Positions 1 through 9,725 of a DNA stretch of 64,000 nt are shown one piece after another. The DNA comes from Oligoflexus tunisiensis (GTDB lineage Bacteria; Bdellovibrionota_B; Oligoflexia; Oligoflexales; Oligoflexaceae), in NCBI RefSeq assembly GCF_001748245.1, contig NZ_BDFO01000001.1, forward strand, positions 3,342,509 to 3,406,508. Direction: 5' to 3'. Numbering within the stretch: position 1 is the first letter of the stretch; each line of letters begins with the position of its first letter. The translations under genes and the position numbers were made by a program. A model generated the notes under the pieces. It saw only the letters and a program-made list of their open reading frames with translations. It was not told where the DNA came from and ran no database searches.

Positions 1-35
1 CTAAGATCCGAATGCCTAGGCAAGGGAGAAGGCGG

Positions 36-2543
36 ATGAACGATCCCAAGGAAAAAGGCTTTGTTCGGGTTCGCGGCGCTCGCGAACATAATCTCAAGAA
101 CATAGACGTGGATATTCCACGTGATGCTCTGGTTGTCTTTACCGGTGTCTCGGGTTCAGGAAAATCCTCGCTGGCGTTCGGAACGCTGTATGCCGAAGCC
201 CAAAGGCGTTATCTGGAATCCGTTTCACCTTACGCCCGGCGCCTCTTCAATCAGATGTCCGTGCCGGAAGTCGAATCCGTGGAAGGGCTGCCGCCAGCCG
301 TGGCTCTGCAGCAGCAGCGTGGATCCCCAACCACCCGATCCTCCGTGGGAACTGTCACCACTCTTTCCAATCTTCTCCGTATGCTCTATTCCCGCGCCGG
401 AACCTATCCTCCGGGTCAGCCTTTGATTCATGCCGAAGGATTTTCCCCGCATACTCCGGAAGGAGCCTGTCCCAAGTGTCAGGGCCTCGGTCGTATTTAT
501 GATGTTACCGAACAATCCATGGTACCGGATCCGGATCTCAGCATCCGTGAACGGGCGATTGCCGCCTGGCCTCCCGCCTGGCACGGGCAGAACCTGCGCG
601 ATATCCTGGTCACGCTCGGCTACGATATCGACAAGCCCTGGCGGGAGCTGCCCAAAAAGGATCGTGACTGGATTCTCTTCACCGATGAACAACCTTCCGT
701 TCCGGTTTATGCGGGATACGAAGCGCACGAAGTGAAACGGGCGCTGAAACGCAAGGAGGAGCCGAGTTACATCGGCAATTTTTCCAGCGCCCGGCGTTAC
801 GTGCTGCACACCTTTGCGAATACGCAGAGCCAGCTCATGAAAAAACGCGTGTCACAGTACATGGTGTATCAGGACTGTCCCACGTGCCACGGCAAACGCC
901 TGCGCAAGGAATCGCTGTCAGTGACCTTTGAGGGCATGGATATCGCCGAACTTTCCCTGCTGCCGATGAAGGCTCTGGGGCAAATCCTGGAACCTTATGC
1001 CGAGGGTCGTGCGCCGCGTCTCAAGACCCTGCGCCGCGAGCATCCGGAAATCGCTCTGGTGACCGAACGCATTGCTGCGGATATCCTTGGGCGTTTGCAG
1101 GTGCTCCTGGATCTGGGACTCGGTTATCTGGCCCTGGAACGCAGCACGCCCACGCTGTCGCCTGGTGAATTGCAGCGCCTTCGTCTCGCCACGCAGGTGC
1201 ATTCCCATCTGTTCGGTGTGGTCTACGTGCTCGATGAGCCCTCCGCCGGACTGCATCCCGCGGATACCGAAGCCTTGCTGCGGGCCTTGGCGCGATTGAA
1301 GGCCGCGGGCAATTCGATCTTTGTCGTGGAGCATGAACTTGAAATCATACGCAAGGCGGATTGGATTGTGGACGTGGGTCCGGCCGCGGGACAGCTGGGC
1401 GGAGAAATTCTTTATAGCGGTCCGCTCACAGGTCTTGCGCAGGTGGAGGCTTCACAAACGCGGCGGCATCTTTTTCAGCAGAAAAATGCTGATCCCCGCA
1501 CACCCCGCAAGGTCAAGGGCTGGCTGCACCTGACGGGTGTCACCCGCAATAACCTGAAAAACGTGGATGTGGATATTCCCCTCGGCGTGCTGGCCAGCGT
1601 CACCGGCATTTCGGGATCCGGAAAATCGAGTCTCGTGAGCCAGGTCCTGGTTGAGCTTGTGACCAAAGCTCTGGGCCTTGATCTTAAGGAAGAGGATGGG
1701 GAAGGGGAGGAAATCGAACGCACGGAAGTGGTCACTCTGGGCGGTGAAATCAAAGGCGGCCTCGGCGGTATCAAACGCCTGGTGCGCGTCGATCAAAAGC
1801 CGATCGGTCGCACGCCGCGCTCCAACCTCGCCACCTACACAGGCCTCTTCGATCCCATTCGCAAACTCTTCGCCGGGACAAAGCTGGCCAAATCCCGCCG
1901 CTATGATGCCGGACGTTTTTCCTTCAACGTCGCCAAGGGCCGTTGTGAACATTGTGAAGGGGAGGGCTTTGTCATGGTGGAGCTGCTGTTCCTGCCCAGC
2001 GTCTATGCCCCCTGTCCCACCTGTCAGGGAGCGCGTTACAATGCCCAAACGTTGGAAGTGAAATATCGTGAGCACAGCATCGCCGATGTTTTGGGCATGA
2101 CTGTGGATCGGGCCTTTGAATTTTTTGCCGACGAAGCCGCTGTCCAAAGGCCGCTTGAGGTCCTGCGCGAAGTGGGGCTGGGTTATCTGCGTCTCGGACA
2201 GCCCGCCACGGAACTTTCAGGCGGAGAAGCGCAACGCATAAAACTTGCAAGTGAACTCCAGAGGGCCACGCGTGGTGCCACTCTTTATGTGCTGGATGAG
2301 CCCACCACCGGATTGCATCCTTCCGACGTGGAGCGTCTTCTGATTCAGCTCGACCGCCTGGTCGATGCGGGGCACACCGTTGTTACGGTGGAGCATGATA
2401 TGGATGTCATCCGCCGCAGCGACTGGATTATCGATATGGGCCCGGGGGCCGGGGATGAGGGCGGACGCGTAGTGGCAGAGGGAACGCCCGAGGCGGTGAT
2501 GGCGGTGAAAGGTAGCTTAACCGCCCGATATTTAAGATCTTAA
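36..2543 (+). CDS. uvrA: UvrA-like excision repair ATPase (UvrA2 class)
   Basis: Duplicated ABC-type ATPase of the UvrA family, which recognises distorted DNA in nucleotide excision repair or, for the UvrA2 class, contributes to tolerance of DNA-binding compounds. Two Walker A motifs of the form G(V/I)SGSGKSS lie near residues 37 and 525. Zinc-binding Cys pairs (CPKC, CPTC, CEHC, CPTC) and two LDEP Walker B strands are visible. The first signature reads LSPGE, the second the canonical LSGGE. Only a short linker separates the N-terminal ATPase part from the first CPKC pair, so the UvrB-binding insertion of UvrA1 is missing; at 835 residues it is also about 100 shorter than UvrA1. The start at 36 is preferred over the ATG at 12 because GGGAG sits 7 bases upstream. 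Confident on family, less on cellular role. Confidence 0.93.
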   Translation: MNDPKEKGFVRVRGAREHNLKNIDVDIPRDALVVFTGVSGSGKSSLAFGTLYAEAQRRYLESVSPYARRLFNQMSVPEVESVEGLPPAVALQQQRGSPTTRSSVGTVTTLSNLLRMLYSRAGTYPPGQPLIHAEGFSPHTPEGACPKCQGLGRIYDVTEQSMVPDPDLSIRERAIAAWPPAWHGQNLRDILVTLGYDIDKPWRELPKKDRDWILFTDEQPSVPVYAGYEAHEVKRALKRKEEPSYIGNFSSARRYVLHTFANTQSQLMKKRVSQYMVYQDCPTCHGKRLRKESLSVTFEGMDIAELSLLPMKALGQILEPYAEGRAPRLKTLRREHPEIALVTERIAADILGRLQVLLDLGLGYLALERSTPTLSPGELQRLRLATQVHSHLFGVVYVLDEPSAGLHPADTEALLRALARLKAAGNSIFVVEHELEIIRKADWIVDVGPAAGQLGGEILYSGPLTGLAQVEASQTRRHLFQQKNADPRTPRKVKGWLHLTGVTRNNLKNVDVDIPLGVLASVTGISGSGKSSLVSQVLVELVTKALGLDLKEEDGEGEEIERTEVVTLGGEIKGGLGGIKRLVRVDQKPIGRTPRSNLATYTGLFDPIRKLFAGTKLAKSRRYDAGRFSFNVAKGRCEHCEGEGFVMVELLFLPSVYAPCPTCQGARYNAQTLEVKYREHSIADVLGMTVDRAFEFFADEAAVQRPLEVLREVGLGYLRLGQPATELSGGEAQRIKLASELQRATRGATLYVLDEPTTGLHPSDVERLLIQLDRLVDAGHTVVTVEHDMDVIRRSDWIIDMGPGAGDEGGRVVAEGTPEAVMAVKGSLTARYLRS

Positions 2544-2663
2544 TTAATATAGACAAAAGCTATCGGGATATTGAATCTTAATATTTTATTTCTATGAAGA
2601 GAAGGACGATTCTATTCATGTAAGCCCGGTCTGCCTTGTGACCCGGCTGGAAAGGAATGGAAT

Positions 2664-3410
2664 ATGACACCCTTCATGCTGGCCACCCTGGGTGGTTTGA
2701 TATCTTTTGGTTCGACCAGTTTCGGTTCGGCTCTGGCCATGCTGCGCCTGCCTGGAAAGCGTTTTGAATCCTGGCGTCTGCCGATCGATTTTGCGCTCGG
2801 GCTCATGATTTCAGCGGTCGCGTTTTCGCTGGTCGGCCCTGCTGCGGTGGAGGCCTTTGGCGATTGGCAGCGTTTCGCGCCGATCGCCCTGGGATTTTAT
2901 GCTGGTGTTCTCATGATCGCCGTCCTGCATCGCCTCATGCATCGTTTTGAAGCCGCCAAAGGCCAGCAGGGGCAGCTGCTGCTCGCTCTGGTGCTGATGG
3001 TTCATAATTTTCCGGAAGGCCTGGCCTCGGGTGCCGCTCTTGTGGGTTTGGATGTCGTGCAGGCCCGCACCGTTTTGAGTTCGATCGCGCTCCAGAATAT
3101 ACCGGAAGGCCTGCTGATGGTGGCCTGCCTGCGGGCTCTGGGGGTGAGTCCCTTGTGGTCTTTGGCTGGAGGCATTGGATCCGGCGTGATTGAACTCTTC
3201 GGTGGCATGGGGGCCGGCGTGCTGCTCCATGGAAGTGCCGCGCTGCTGCCTTTCCTGCTCGCGACCGCGGGTGGAGCGATGCTCACTTCGGTGGTCATGG
3301 AAATTCGGGAAAATGCGGCCCGGCACAAACGGATTTGGAACTCTCGCTTTGCCATGGGCCTGATCACGATTCCTGTTTTGAATGGAGTGATCGGCCTACT
3401 CCAAAGCTGA
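2664..3410 (+). CDS. ZIP-family metal permease
   Basis: Polytopic membrane protein of 248 residues with about seven to eight hydrophobic segments. It carries the two metal-pathway helices of ZIP transporters: HNFPEG (His near 114) and QNIPEG (near 144). ZIP proteins move divalent cations such as Zn2+, Fe2+ or Mn2+ into the cytoplasm down their gradient; the metal cannot be told from sequence. A purine-rich AAAGGA lies just upstream of the ATG. The gene stands alone, 120 bases after uvrA, with no recognisable metal-responsive regulator beside it. Length fits bacterial ZupT/GufA-like members. Confidence 0.88.
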   Translation: MTPFMLATLGGLISFGSTSFGSALAMLRLPGKRFESWRLPIDFALGLMISAVAFSLVGPAAVEAFGDWQRFAPIALGFYAGVLMIAVLHRLMHRFEAAKGQQGQLLLALVLMVHNFPEGLASGAALVGLDVVQARTVLSSIALQNIPEGLLMVACLRALGVSPLWSLAGGIGSGVIELFGGMGAGVLLHGSAALLPFLLATAGGAMLTSVVMEIRENAARHKRIWNSRFAMGLITIPVLNGVIGLLQS

Positions 3411-3537
3411 GCGCCAATTCGGAATCCCCTCGCCGACGACGTTGTCTGCCTCGCCGCTCATTTATTCACAGTAACCTGCGCTTCTCACTCGTTGAAGCCT
3501 TGCTCGAAGGGAGCGGTGTTAGCGAATATCCTATCTT

Positions 3538-4623
3538 CTATTCCTCACAAGGCACCGAAGTGCCGCTGCTGTGCATTCCCCATAGTCCATTTACTAACTT
3601 AAACGACTTATCCGTTTTCTCAAGATCATAGAAGAAAAATTCTGTCTCAATCCGGCACTGACCTGCTTTGATAGGCGGAGCAGATAGCACTAATTTTGGG
3701 CCCAATACTTGGTATTGAATGGACGCAGAGTTCAAACATTCCAAAGTTTCGCATCCTAAGTGCTTTCGCATTTTCTCGTCATGATCAACGAATAGGTCAG
3801 GGTCCACACCCAAAAACTTCACTGTTCCGTGCCCAGAGCCAGCTCCACTTGGCTCGAACTGCATCGTTACCGTCTTAAGGTCATCTGTTAGCGCGCTTGC
3901 ACCTTTGGTTCCAGGCCCAAAAGTCTGTAAGAGTTCGTCAGCATATTGCTGATATTGCACTCCATAAACCGTGACTTCATTATTTGATTTTTCCTCAGCC
4001 CAGGCCTTGAATGTAACTGGCAAAAACAGGAGCTTTCGCCCAAAAATGCTGTCTGAAGATTGATACATATAAGCTGTATGGCTAGTTCCTTCAGATCTTT
4101 CAACATTCACAGTTTTAATTTCAATTTGACGAGTTACCCAGTTAAATTCGCCAAAAAGGTGAAGCACTAGGTCAAGGTTTTTGTCATTTTTCGCCAAACT
4201 GACTTTCAAAGTAAAATTGACATCTTTAGCGCCATAAGATGAATAGCAAGTATCAGATTTAACTTTTAGATCAATCCCTGGCTCAAGATAAGCTTTCGTG
4301 AAGTCTTCGAAGAAATCTTGAATGCCCTCACATTTTTTATCCCATGATACTGAAGCAAAACTATTGTCTCGAAATCCGGAGTAGTCTAAACGACCATCTT
4401 GAGATAAGTTGATCTCAGGATTTTCTTTCGGCTCTGGACCTAACGGTAGAGGCGTCGGATCTGGAGTCGGCAGCGATTCAGGAGACTCTACCTGATTCGG
4501 CTCAACACTGCGTCCTTTTTTTGCCTCCGAACAAGACAAACAGAGGCCAGAGAATAGCAAAGTTGCACAAATTAAGTTTGCATTACCCATGTGAAAAGCA
4601 TTCAAGGATTTGAACGAGGACAT
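3538..4623 (-). CDS. lipoprotein at the 3' end of the toxin cassette
   Basis: Predicted outer-membrane or periplasmic lipoprotein of 361 residues. The start at 4623 is chosen because GAGGGG precedes it; upstream in-frame codons would put the signal peptide more than 45 residues inside the protein. The hydrophobic N-terminus ends in the lipobox FSGLCLSC. A Pro/Glu-rich linker (about residues 40-80) follows, then a domain with several Cys and beta-strand-like alternation. I recognise no family. It is the last of six co-oriented genes, 94 bases after the immunity candidate, and shares their low G+C. It could be an extra cassette component, a second immunity/decoy lipoprotein, or an unrelated passenger. 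Confidence 0.7.
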   Translation of the reverse strand: MSSFKSLNAFHMGNANLICATLLFSGLCLSCSEAKKGRSVEPNQVESPESLPTPDPTPLPLGPEPKENPEINLSQDGRLDYSGFRDNSFASVSWDKKCEGIQDFFEDFTKAYLEPGIDLKVKSDTCYSSYGAKDVNFTLKVSLAKNDKNLDLVLHLFGEFNWVTRQIEIKTVNVERSEGTSHTAYMYQSSDSIFGRKLLFLPVTFKAWAEEKSNNEVTVYGVQYQQYADELLQTFGPGTKGASALTDDLKTVTMQFEPSGAGSGHGTVKFLGVDPDLFVDHDEKMRKHLGCETLECLNSASIQYQVLGPKLVLSAPPIKAGQCRIETEFFFYDLEKTDKSFKLVNGLWGMHSSGTSVPCEE

Positions 4624-4717
4624 CTTAGGCCCCTCATGAATATTAGGTTTCGCTCTGTATTGAAGTCTGCTTCGAACATTGCAGTAAACTACCGTTAAGC
4701 ATTCCTGCCGCCTTGAT

Positions 4718-5290
4718 TCAATTCTCTGATGGTTGCAGTTTGCCGCCTTTAAAGGTTCCCATAACAACAGGGTCTCTGGTTACCAAGACCTCAGTCTGAA
4801 TTGAAAGCGATTTTAGTTGCTCTTGGATCACCTTTAATTCTCTCCAGGTTCCTTTAAGGAAGTCGCAAGGTAAGTTGGTTATCAACGAAAGAGCAGCCTT
4901 TGGTTCTAGTCCAAAGACTTGCTTAATTGCGTTGACAACTTTTAACTTATTCTGCCCCTCTTTAATCCTTAAAACCCAATGACCATTTTGAGCTTCGATT
5001 TCGCGCTCATAATCCTCAATCACCTCATCAAGATAACTAGACTCACCTGCCGTCAACCGACGAAATTCGCCATTATTCTTGTTGAATAGAATAGGCCCGG
5101 CACCAACCCATTTTATTTTTGGATCCAGAGTGGCTGCATACTCCTCATTGTTGTATCCGAAAACCCAGCCAAAAGAGGTTTCTCTTGTCAATCGATCCAA
5201 TATGATGGGGCGGTCGCGAAGAGCCTGAGTCTCGTCACGCTTCAAGAGATCCCTATATAGGATTTCTATTGCCTGCTCTTTACTGAACAT
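4718..5290 (-). CDS. Imm35-like immunity protein with bL12-C-like second domain
   Basis: Cytoplasmic protein of 190 residues without signal peptide, directly after the toxin-like lipoprotein gene (11 bases). Residues 1-100 resemble Imm35/YrhB-type immunity proteins: an N-terminal helix, then a beta region with GWVFGYNNEEY and GAGPILFNKNNGEF. Residues 110-165 resemble the C-terminal domain of ribosomal protein bL12: the pattern KVVNAIKQVFGLEP followed by a helix leading to LKSLSIQTEVL. Polymorphic toxin systems place the immunity gene immediately downstream of its toxin, which is the arrangement here. ATG 5290 is preferred over TTG 5296. Domain calls are by pattern recognition; the immunity role is inferred from family and position. 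Confidence 0.72.
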   Translation of the reverse strand: MFSKEQAIEILYRDLLKRDETQALRDRPIILDRLTRETSFGWVFGYNNEEYAATLDPKIKWVGAGPILFNKNNGEFRRLTAGESSYLDEVIEDYEREIEAQNGHWVLRIKEGQNKLKVVNAIKQVFGLEPKAALSLITNLPCDFLKGTWRELKVIQEQLKSLSIQTEVLVTRDPVVMGTFKGGKLQPSEN

Positions 5291-5301
5291 TTGCAACCCA
5301 T

Positions 5302-7320
5302 CTAGTTGTTATTGGGTATGATCGCCTCTCGCGTATATCGCGCTTTGAATGTTTCAAATAGCTCATAATAAGGCCCGCCCTTTGTACTGTCCGGACGGGG
5401 CTTTGGAGCAGGGTCCCTAATAGCTACGACTTTTTGGCCATTTCTGATGGTTATGCCATCAACTACGATCCAATGATCATAGTCTCCATTGGTGGCAACT
5501 CTCGCTATTACGGGACGTCCACCAGCTGTTAGGCGCTCCAAATCATTTGGAAATGTTTCCATGTTCCGTCTTGCATTGACACTATTTGATTTCAATAGCG
5601 CGACGAGTTCATCGCCTGTGGTCGCTTTATCCCCGACTTGGGCGATCAAGTCCACAAGTTTCTTGGGTTTTCCGTATGTGTCTAATACCATGCCGCAGGT
5701 GGCAGGACCACAGTTCAGGGATCCAGGGTCCTGGTATACCATACTGCGGCTTTCATTTCGTACCATCCGCCCAGTAGCATCGAATTCACCCGCAGCTCCT
5801 GCTTTGGATGCTTTAATCTCTTCAGCAAAAATACTAAAATCGTCTACAGACTTTAAGCCGTTCCTACTCGCAGATTGCAAGGCTCTTGCAGTTACTTCCT
5901 CTGCTGAACCGGATAGGGGGGTGACCGATTCGATTGCTTCGCCTAACGAGCTTATAGACTGGCCGTTACGAATTGCATGTTCATCCGCAACATTAACAAT
6001 ACGTCCGAGGGAGGATGCAGACCGGGATACTTCAGCAACTTCATCAGCTGACCTGCCGAATGATAGAATCTCTTGTGCATAGACCAGTGCACTTTTTCCG
6101 GTAGAAAAAACAGCCGCACCAAGCTCAGCTGCAGCTGGGATGAAACCAAAGGCAACATTCACGAGAGCCATATCCTTTTGGAAAGGAGATAGCTCAGATC
6201 CGTCGTAAATTCTCTTGCCGGAACGGAACTCGTACCAGCTCTTGGCAATAACAAAGGCTTCAGCTCCGATAGCAACGATGGCGGCCTGAGGAAAAGCTAC
6301 ATATAAGGCAAGTGGGGCGATTGCAATTGCCATATCAGCAAGTGCGTAAGTAACTTCAAGAGCTTTGTCTCCAAACCTGGTTTGGCCAGCGGCATATTTC
6401 GTATCAGCAAAATCCAAGGTGTTAGTGGCATCTGCTAGCAACTCTCTCGCTCTCTGCCTCCCTTCTGTAGGATAACTTGGATTCTCGATTGTGCGCTTAG
6501 CGTAGTTTACGTAGCTTTCTGCCCTTCTAACCGCCATGCCTTCTATAGTTTGAATATCAGTCTTAAATCCGTTGACGTTTTGGTCAACCTTAATTTCCAC
6601 TTTGGGAAGAGAAGCTTCTATACGCTGCTGTGCCTGCTGCCTTGAACTTTGACCACTACTGATACTCCCAGCGAGTCTTTTGTATGATTCACGTGATGTA
6701 ATGGGGGAGGCATTGGCTGAATTTGTTCCAACGGCAATTTTATAATCGGCTACAACTTTCCCGACTTCTCGACGGGCATCATCGAAACCCTTGACCCATT
6801 GTGCTTGAAGGTCATCATGCAGTTCACGCGCTTCCATGAATTTCTTGGCTTCCTGGTTACGTCGCTCGTTTTCCTGCTGGCGCTGCTGTATTTCCATGTC
6901 AGCGAGCGTTTTCCCTGTATTGTCCTTGGTAGGCTTTGTGGAGTCAGACGTTCCAGGAGTTCTGAAGGATGCGCCCTGGCCATAAGGGTTGTAATCAATA
7001 CTGTTCTTTGTAGCGTTTGAGATGTCATTGCCGCCAAGAATATCCGAAACAGTCCTGTTGCCAGGAATGCGCGAATTATTCCATGTCCAGTCTATTTTAG
7101 GGTTGTTTGGATCATAACATCCTTCAACACATAGGTCCTTAACAGCATCCACATATGGTTCAACTGTGACTTCTGGGATAGGATCAAAGTCACTTTCCTT
7201 GATTGGTGAGAATATATCGCCACTTTCGTCGTTCAGCGAAGAGACGGAGGTGCTGGAATCACAACCAGCAAATAAAAATGCATTCAGAATAAGAAAAATA
7301 GAAATTATTGTCCTACGCAT
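5302..7320 (-). CDS. lipoprotein polymorphic toxin, papain/C39-like C-terminal domain
   Basis: Protein of 672 residues with a lipoprotein signal (FLFAGC, Cys near 20), so predicted to be membrane-anchored outside the cytoplasm. Residues 60-320 are polar and rich in Gln/Glu/Arg helix. A hydrophobic segment near 330-370 is followed by a stretch resembling the pre-toxin (PT-TG) motif (YDGSELSPFQKDMALVN). The last 137 residues look like a papain/C39-type cysteine peptidase: NCGPATCG (C537 or C542), YDHWIVVDG (H616) and AIRDP (D636). That layout is typical of polymorphic toxins, with delivery anchor, pre-toxin and C-terminal toxin. The start overlaps the upstream gene by 16 bases and the immunity candidate follows, so translation is probably coupled. 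An ordinary secreted peptidase is the alternative. Confidence 0.8.
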   Translation of the reverse strand: MRRTIISIFLILNAFLFAGCDSSTSVSSLNDESGDIFSPIKESDFDPIPEVTVEPYVDAVKDLCVEGCYDPNNPKIDWTWNNSRIPGNRTVSDILGGNDISNATKNSIDYNPYGQGASFRTPGTSDSTKPTKDNTGKTLADMEIQQRQQENERRNQEAKKFMEARELHDDLQAQWVKGFDDARREVGKVVADYKIAVGTNSANASPITSRESYKRLAGSISSGQSSRQQAQQRIEASLPKVEIKVDQNVNGFKTDIQTIEGMAVRRAESYVNYAKRTIENPSYPTEGRQRARELLADATNTLDFADTKYAAGQTRFGDKALEVTYALADMAIAIAPLALYVAFPQAAIVAIGAEAFVIAKSWYEFRSGKRIYDGSELSPFQKDMALVNVAFGFIPAAAELGAAVFSTGKSALVYAQEILSFGRSADEVAEVSRSASSLGRIVNVADEHAIRNGQSISSLGEAIESVTPLSGSAEEVTARALQSASRNGLKSVDDFSIFAEEIKASKAGAAGEFDATGRMVRNESRSMVYQDPGSLNCGPATCGMVLDTYGKPKKLVDLIAQVGDKATTGDELVALLKSNSVNARRNMETFPNDLERLTAGGRPVIARVATNGDYDHWIVVDGITIRNGQKVVAIRDPAPKPRPDSTKGGPYYELFETFKARYTREAIIPNNN

Positions 7321-8729
7321 ACTTCCGCCGTTGATTTATAAAGTGGCGATACCAAGTCAAACGCTGCCAGCGTTTTAACTTCCCCCGCTTTTGCAAGGAA
7401 TTCCTTGGCTTTGGTTTGACATATATTGTTGTTAGGCAAAGCTGCAGCTAATCTTGCTGCATAATTCTTTTGCAAGGAAAGAAACCCTTGCCAGCCATTC
7501 TTTTCGATGTATTTAATATCTGAATCTATAATGGAAACTTTGTCGTCAACACTTTTGAGTGCAATCGCGAGAGCGGCACTGTTAACCCCAGATAGGCTCG
7601 ACATTCTGTCTTTAAATTTTAAGGCTTGTTCTTTTTGAGACTTAAGAATTCGAAGAGGTTCAGAATAAAAGTAGTAATCCGTATGCAATCGGCGAGCCAA
7701 TCCATTGATACTTGCTGCGGTCCACCAATCTGTCATCTCCCACATAAGCTTATCAAGTGCCAAATCCCGATAAAGTTGATCTATAATTGCATCAATTTTC
7801 TCACCACGGATTCCGGCAACTTTCTTATAAAACGCATACTTGAGCTTATAGTAAGCCAGTGCCAAAAGATCGGAGCGATGTTTCGCTCGTTGATGCAATT
7901 CTTTCCTTATGATCTGTATTGCATTGGAAGCATCTTTAATATTGGCGTTATATTTGTCCACTGAAGCAGTGAAATCGCTGTTGAAATCTGGGACGGGTTG
8001 AGACGTGCAGTCATAACCTTTTGTTAGACTGCCGACTCGATAATTCATCTCGGTTAGTTTTCTAATGAAAGAATCGGTGCTTTCAAAAAGAACTCTTTCA
8101 TCAGCTGAAAGCCCTGATGCTTTGTTGCTTAGATCCTTGAATGCGTTAACAATCGCTCTGTCCAGATCTGACGCAGACTGTTGGGCAGTAAAGCTATCGG
8201 TTCTTTGTTTAGCTTTTCCGGATGTGGATTCAATAAGGGACAGAACTTCATCGTTCTTAGTGTTCAGAAATCTGATTGCTCTATCGAAGCTATAATCAAG
8301 CGGCTTCTTGTTGGGATTGGGTTCCAGATAACTTACTGAATCAGGCTTGTCTTCAGAGAAATGTATCGAGACAAGATTGTTGTAAGAAATATAGAGCAAA
8401 TCCATTGATTGAAGGCATCGTGCCCGCTGAGTGCTCTCGCAGAGCCTCCAGGCTTGGTATTCCAGCGGCCGATGCGAGAAACCGTCGACAACAATATTTG
8501 GTACGCCCATCATGTTTGGAGTGCTTGGGTCGTATCCAAATTTTTCTAGCAAGTCCTTTGCTTGACATGCATTGTTTGGATTCTTGAATAAAGGGCTGAT
8601 GTTGCATTCGCCGTCATACCATGGCGGAAGACGCTTATTCCCTTCGCTCGTCGGACAAATTGCATATATAGAGCCCGACGTCAACAACGCCAAGCCCAGG
8701 ACCGTTCTGGTAACAGTTTTCGTCCACAT
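7305..8729 (-). CDS. exported helical protein of toxin cassette
   Basis: Protein of 474 residues with a Sec signal peptide (VLGLALLTSGSIYA) and a mature region with few Cys. From about residue 150 on it is mostly predicted helix or coiled coil. No family recognised. GGAG lies 9 bases upstream of the ATG. Its stop codon lies inside the start region of the toxin-like lipoprotein gene (16-base overlap), strong evidence of co-translation. By position it corresponds to the accessory gene placed before the toxin in SitBAI-type cassettes, where the first protein helps toxin transfer; this is inference from layout only. Confidence 0.7.
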   Translation of the reverse strand: MWTKTVTRTVLGLALLTSGSIYAICPTSEGNKRLPPWYDGECNISPLFKNPNNACQAKDLLEKFGYDPSTPNMMGVPNIVVDGFSHRPLEYQAWRLCESTQRARCLQSMDLLYISYNNLVSIHFSEDKPDSVSYLEPNPNKKPLDYSFDRAIRFLNTKNDEVLSLIESTSGKAKQRTDSFTAQQSASDLDRAIVNAFKDLSNKASGLSADERVLFESTDSFIRKLTEMNYRVGSLTKGYDCTSQPVPDFNSDFTASVDKYNANIKDASNAIQIIRKELHQRAKHRSDLLALAYYKLKYAFYKKVAGIRGEKIDAIIDQLYRDLALDKLMWEMTDWWTAASINGLARRLHTDYYFYSEPLRILKSQKEQALKFKDRMSSLSGVNSAALAIALKSVDDKVSIIDSDIKYIEKNGWQGFLSLQKNYAARLAAALPNNNICQTKAKEFLAKAGEVKTLAAFDLVSPLYKSTAEVCVGQ

Positions 8730-8762
8730 CGTAGTAGGCTCCAGTATGCAGGAATTTTCAAA

Positions 8763-9680
8763 TTAAAGAGAAGGTTCAGGTTGGTCCTCATTAATCTTGC
8801 CGCGCAGAGTTCTCTCATATCCTTGGATTTCAGTGTCCATGCCATCTTGTACGCGTTTTATCTCAGAACCAAGTTGTGCCAAAGTTGGGTTAAGTTCAGC
8901 TGCGATTTCGATCAGGCGATCAATGGACGAATAATACCAATCTCGAATCTTCAGATAGCGGTCGTATTTCAGACAAAAGTCAGATAAATTTTCATCACCC
9001 TCTTTCTGGCAAACATCAACCATCTTCGTGAGAGCACCCTTTTCAGGGACTGGACATATTATGTTTGTCTCCAAATCAAAGTCGCCATGATCCTTAGCGT
9101 ATTCAGTCTTCATTGCTTGAATCGTACCATCCGGCACAAGAGCATTTGCATCCTGGGTTTTAATCATGCAATAAAAGGATTCTTTTGCTCCGGCCTCGTT
9201 CGAAAGCGTGGCCATGATACTTGCAAGCTGTTTAGCTTTCGAGTCCCTATCTCGCTTGATGGACTCAAAATTCGCGCCTACATCTGTGATCTTGTAAGTA
9301 TAAAAAGGAGATGATATCTCAAGCTCAATTCCGTTTGGTTCCAGTATGATTTGAGGAGCGAGAGAAGGGCATTTAATTGAAAAGTTGGAAATACTTACTT
9401 GGAGTATTTTGTCGACACCCTTGAGATGCTTAGTATAGAAGAACTCATCCGCTAAAATTGTTGAGCCATCGCAGGCTACCGTCAATTTTATTGGTGTTCT
9501 TGCACCGATGCTTGAATAAACCCCCAGGGGCTTAACTACACTGCTCGCGGAAAAAGTATACTCACGATCGCTTGAAATTTTAGACCCCAAATCAATGTTT
9601 GATTCCTGATTCTCCTTTACTCCCGCGATTAGGGTCGAGCTGAACACCAGTGAAAGGACGATGGTATGTAACAAATTCAT
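8763..9680 (-). CDS. exported protein of unknown function
   Basis: Protein of 305 residues. The start at ATG 9680 gives a clean signal peptide (LLHTIVLSLVFSSTLIAG) preceded by AAGG; an ATG 30 bases upstream lacks a ribosome site. The first half of the mature protein appears beta-rich with two Cys; the last 80 residues appear helical/coiled-coil, ending acidic. No family recognised. It is second in the low-GC six-gene block, 33 bases before the next gene, so most likely co-transcribed with the toxin-like gene. Confidence 0.65.
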   Translation of the reverse strand: MNLLHTIVLSLVFSSTLIAGVKENQESNIDLGSKISSDREYTFSASSVVKPLGVYSSIGARTPIKLTVACDGSTILADEFFYTKHLKGVDKILQVSISNFSIKCPSLAPQIILEPNGIELEISSPFYTYKITDVGANFESIKRDRDSKAKQLASIMATLSNEAGAKESFYCMIKTQDANALVPDGTIQAMKTEYAKDHGDFDLETNIICPVPEKGALTKMVDVCQKEGDENLSDFCLKYDRYLKIRDWYYSSIDRLIEIAAELNPTLAQLGSEIKRVQDGMDTEIQGYERTLRGKINEDQPEPSL

Positions 9681-9725
9681 TTGTAACACCTTCTTATACT
9701 TTTGATTCATTTGAGCGAATTGCCT

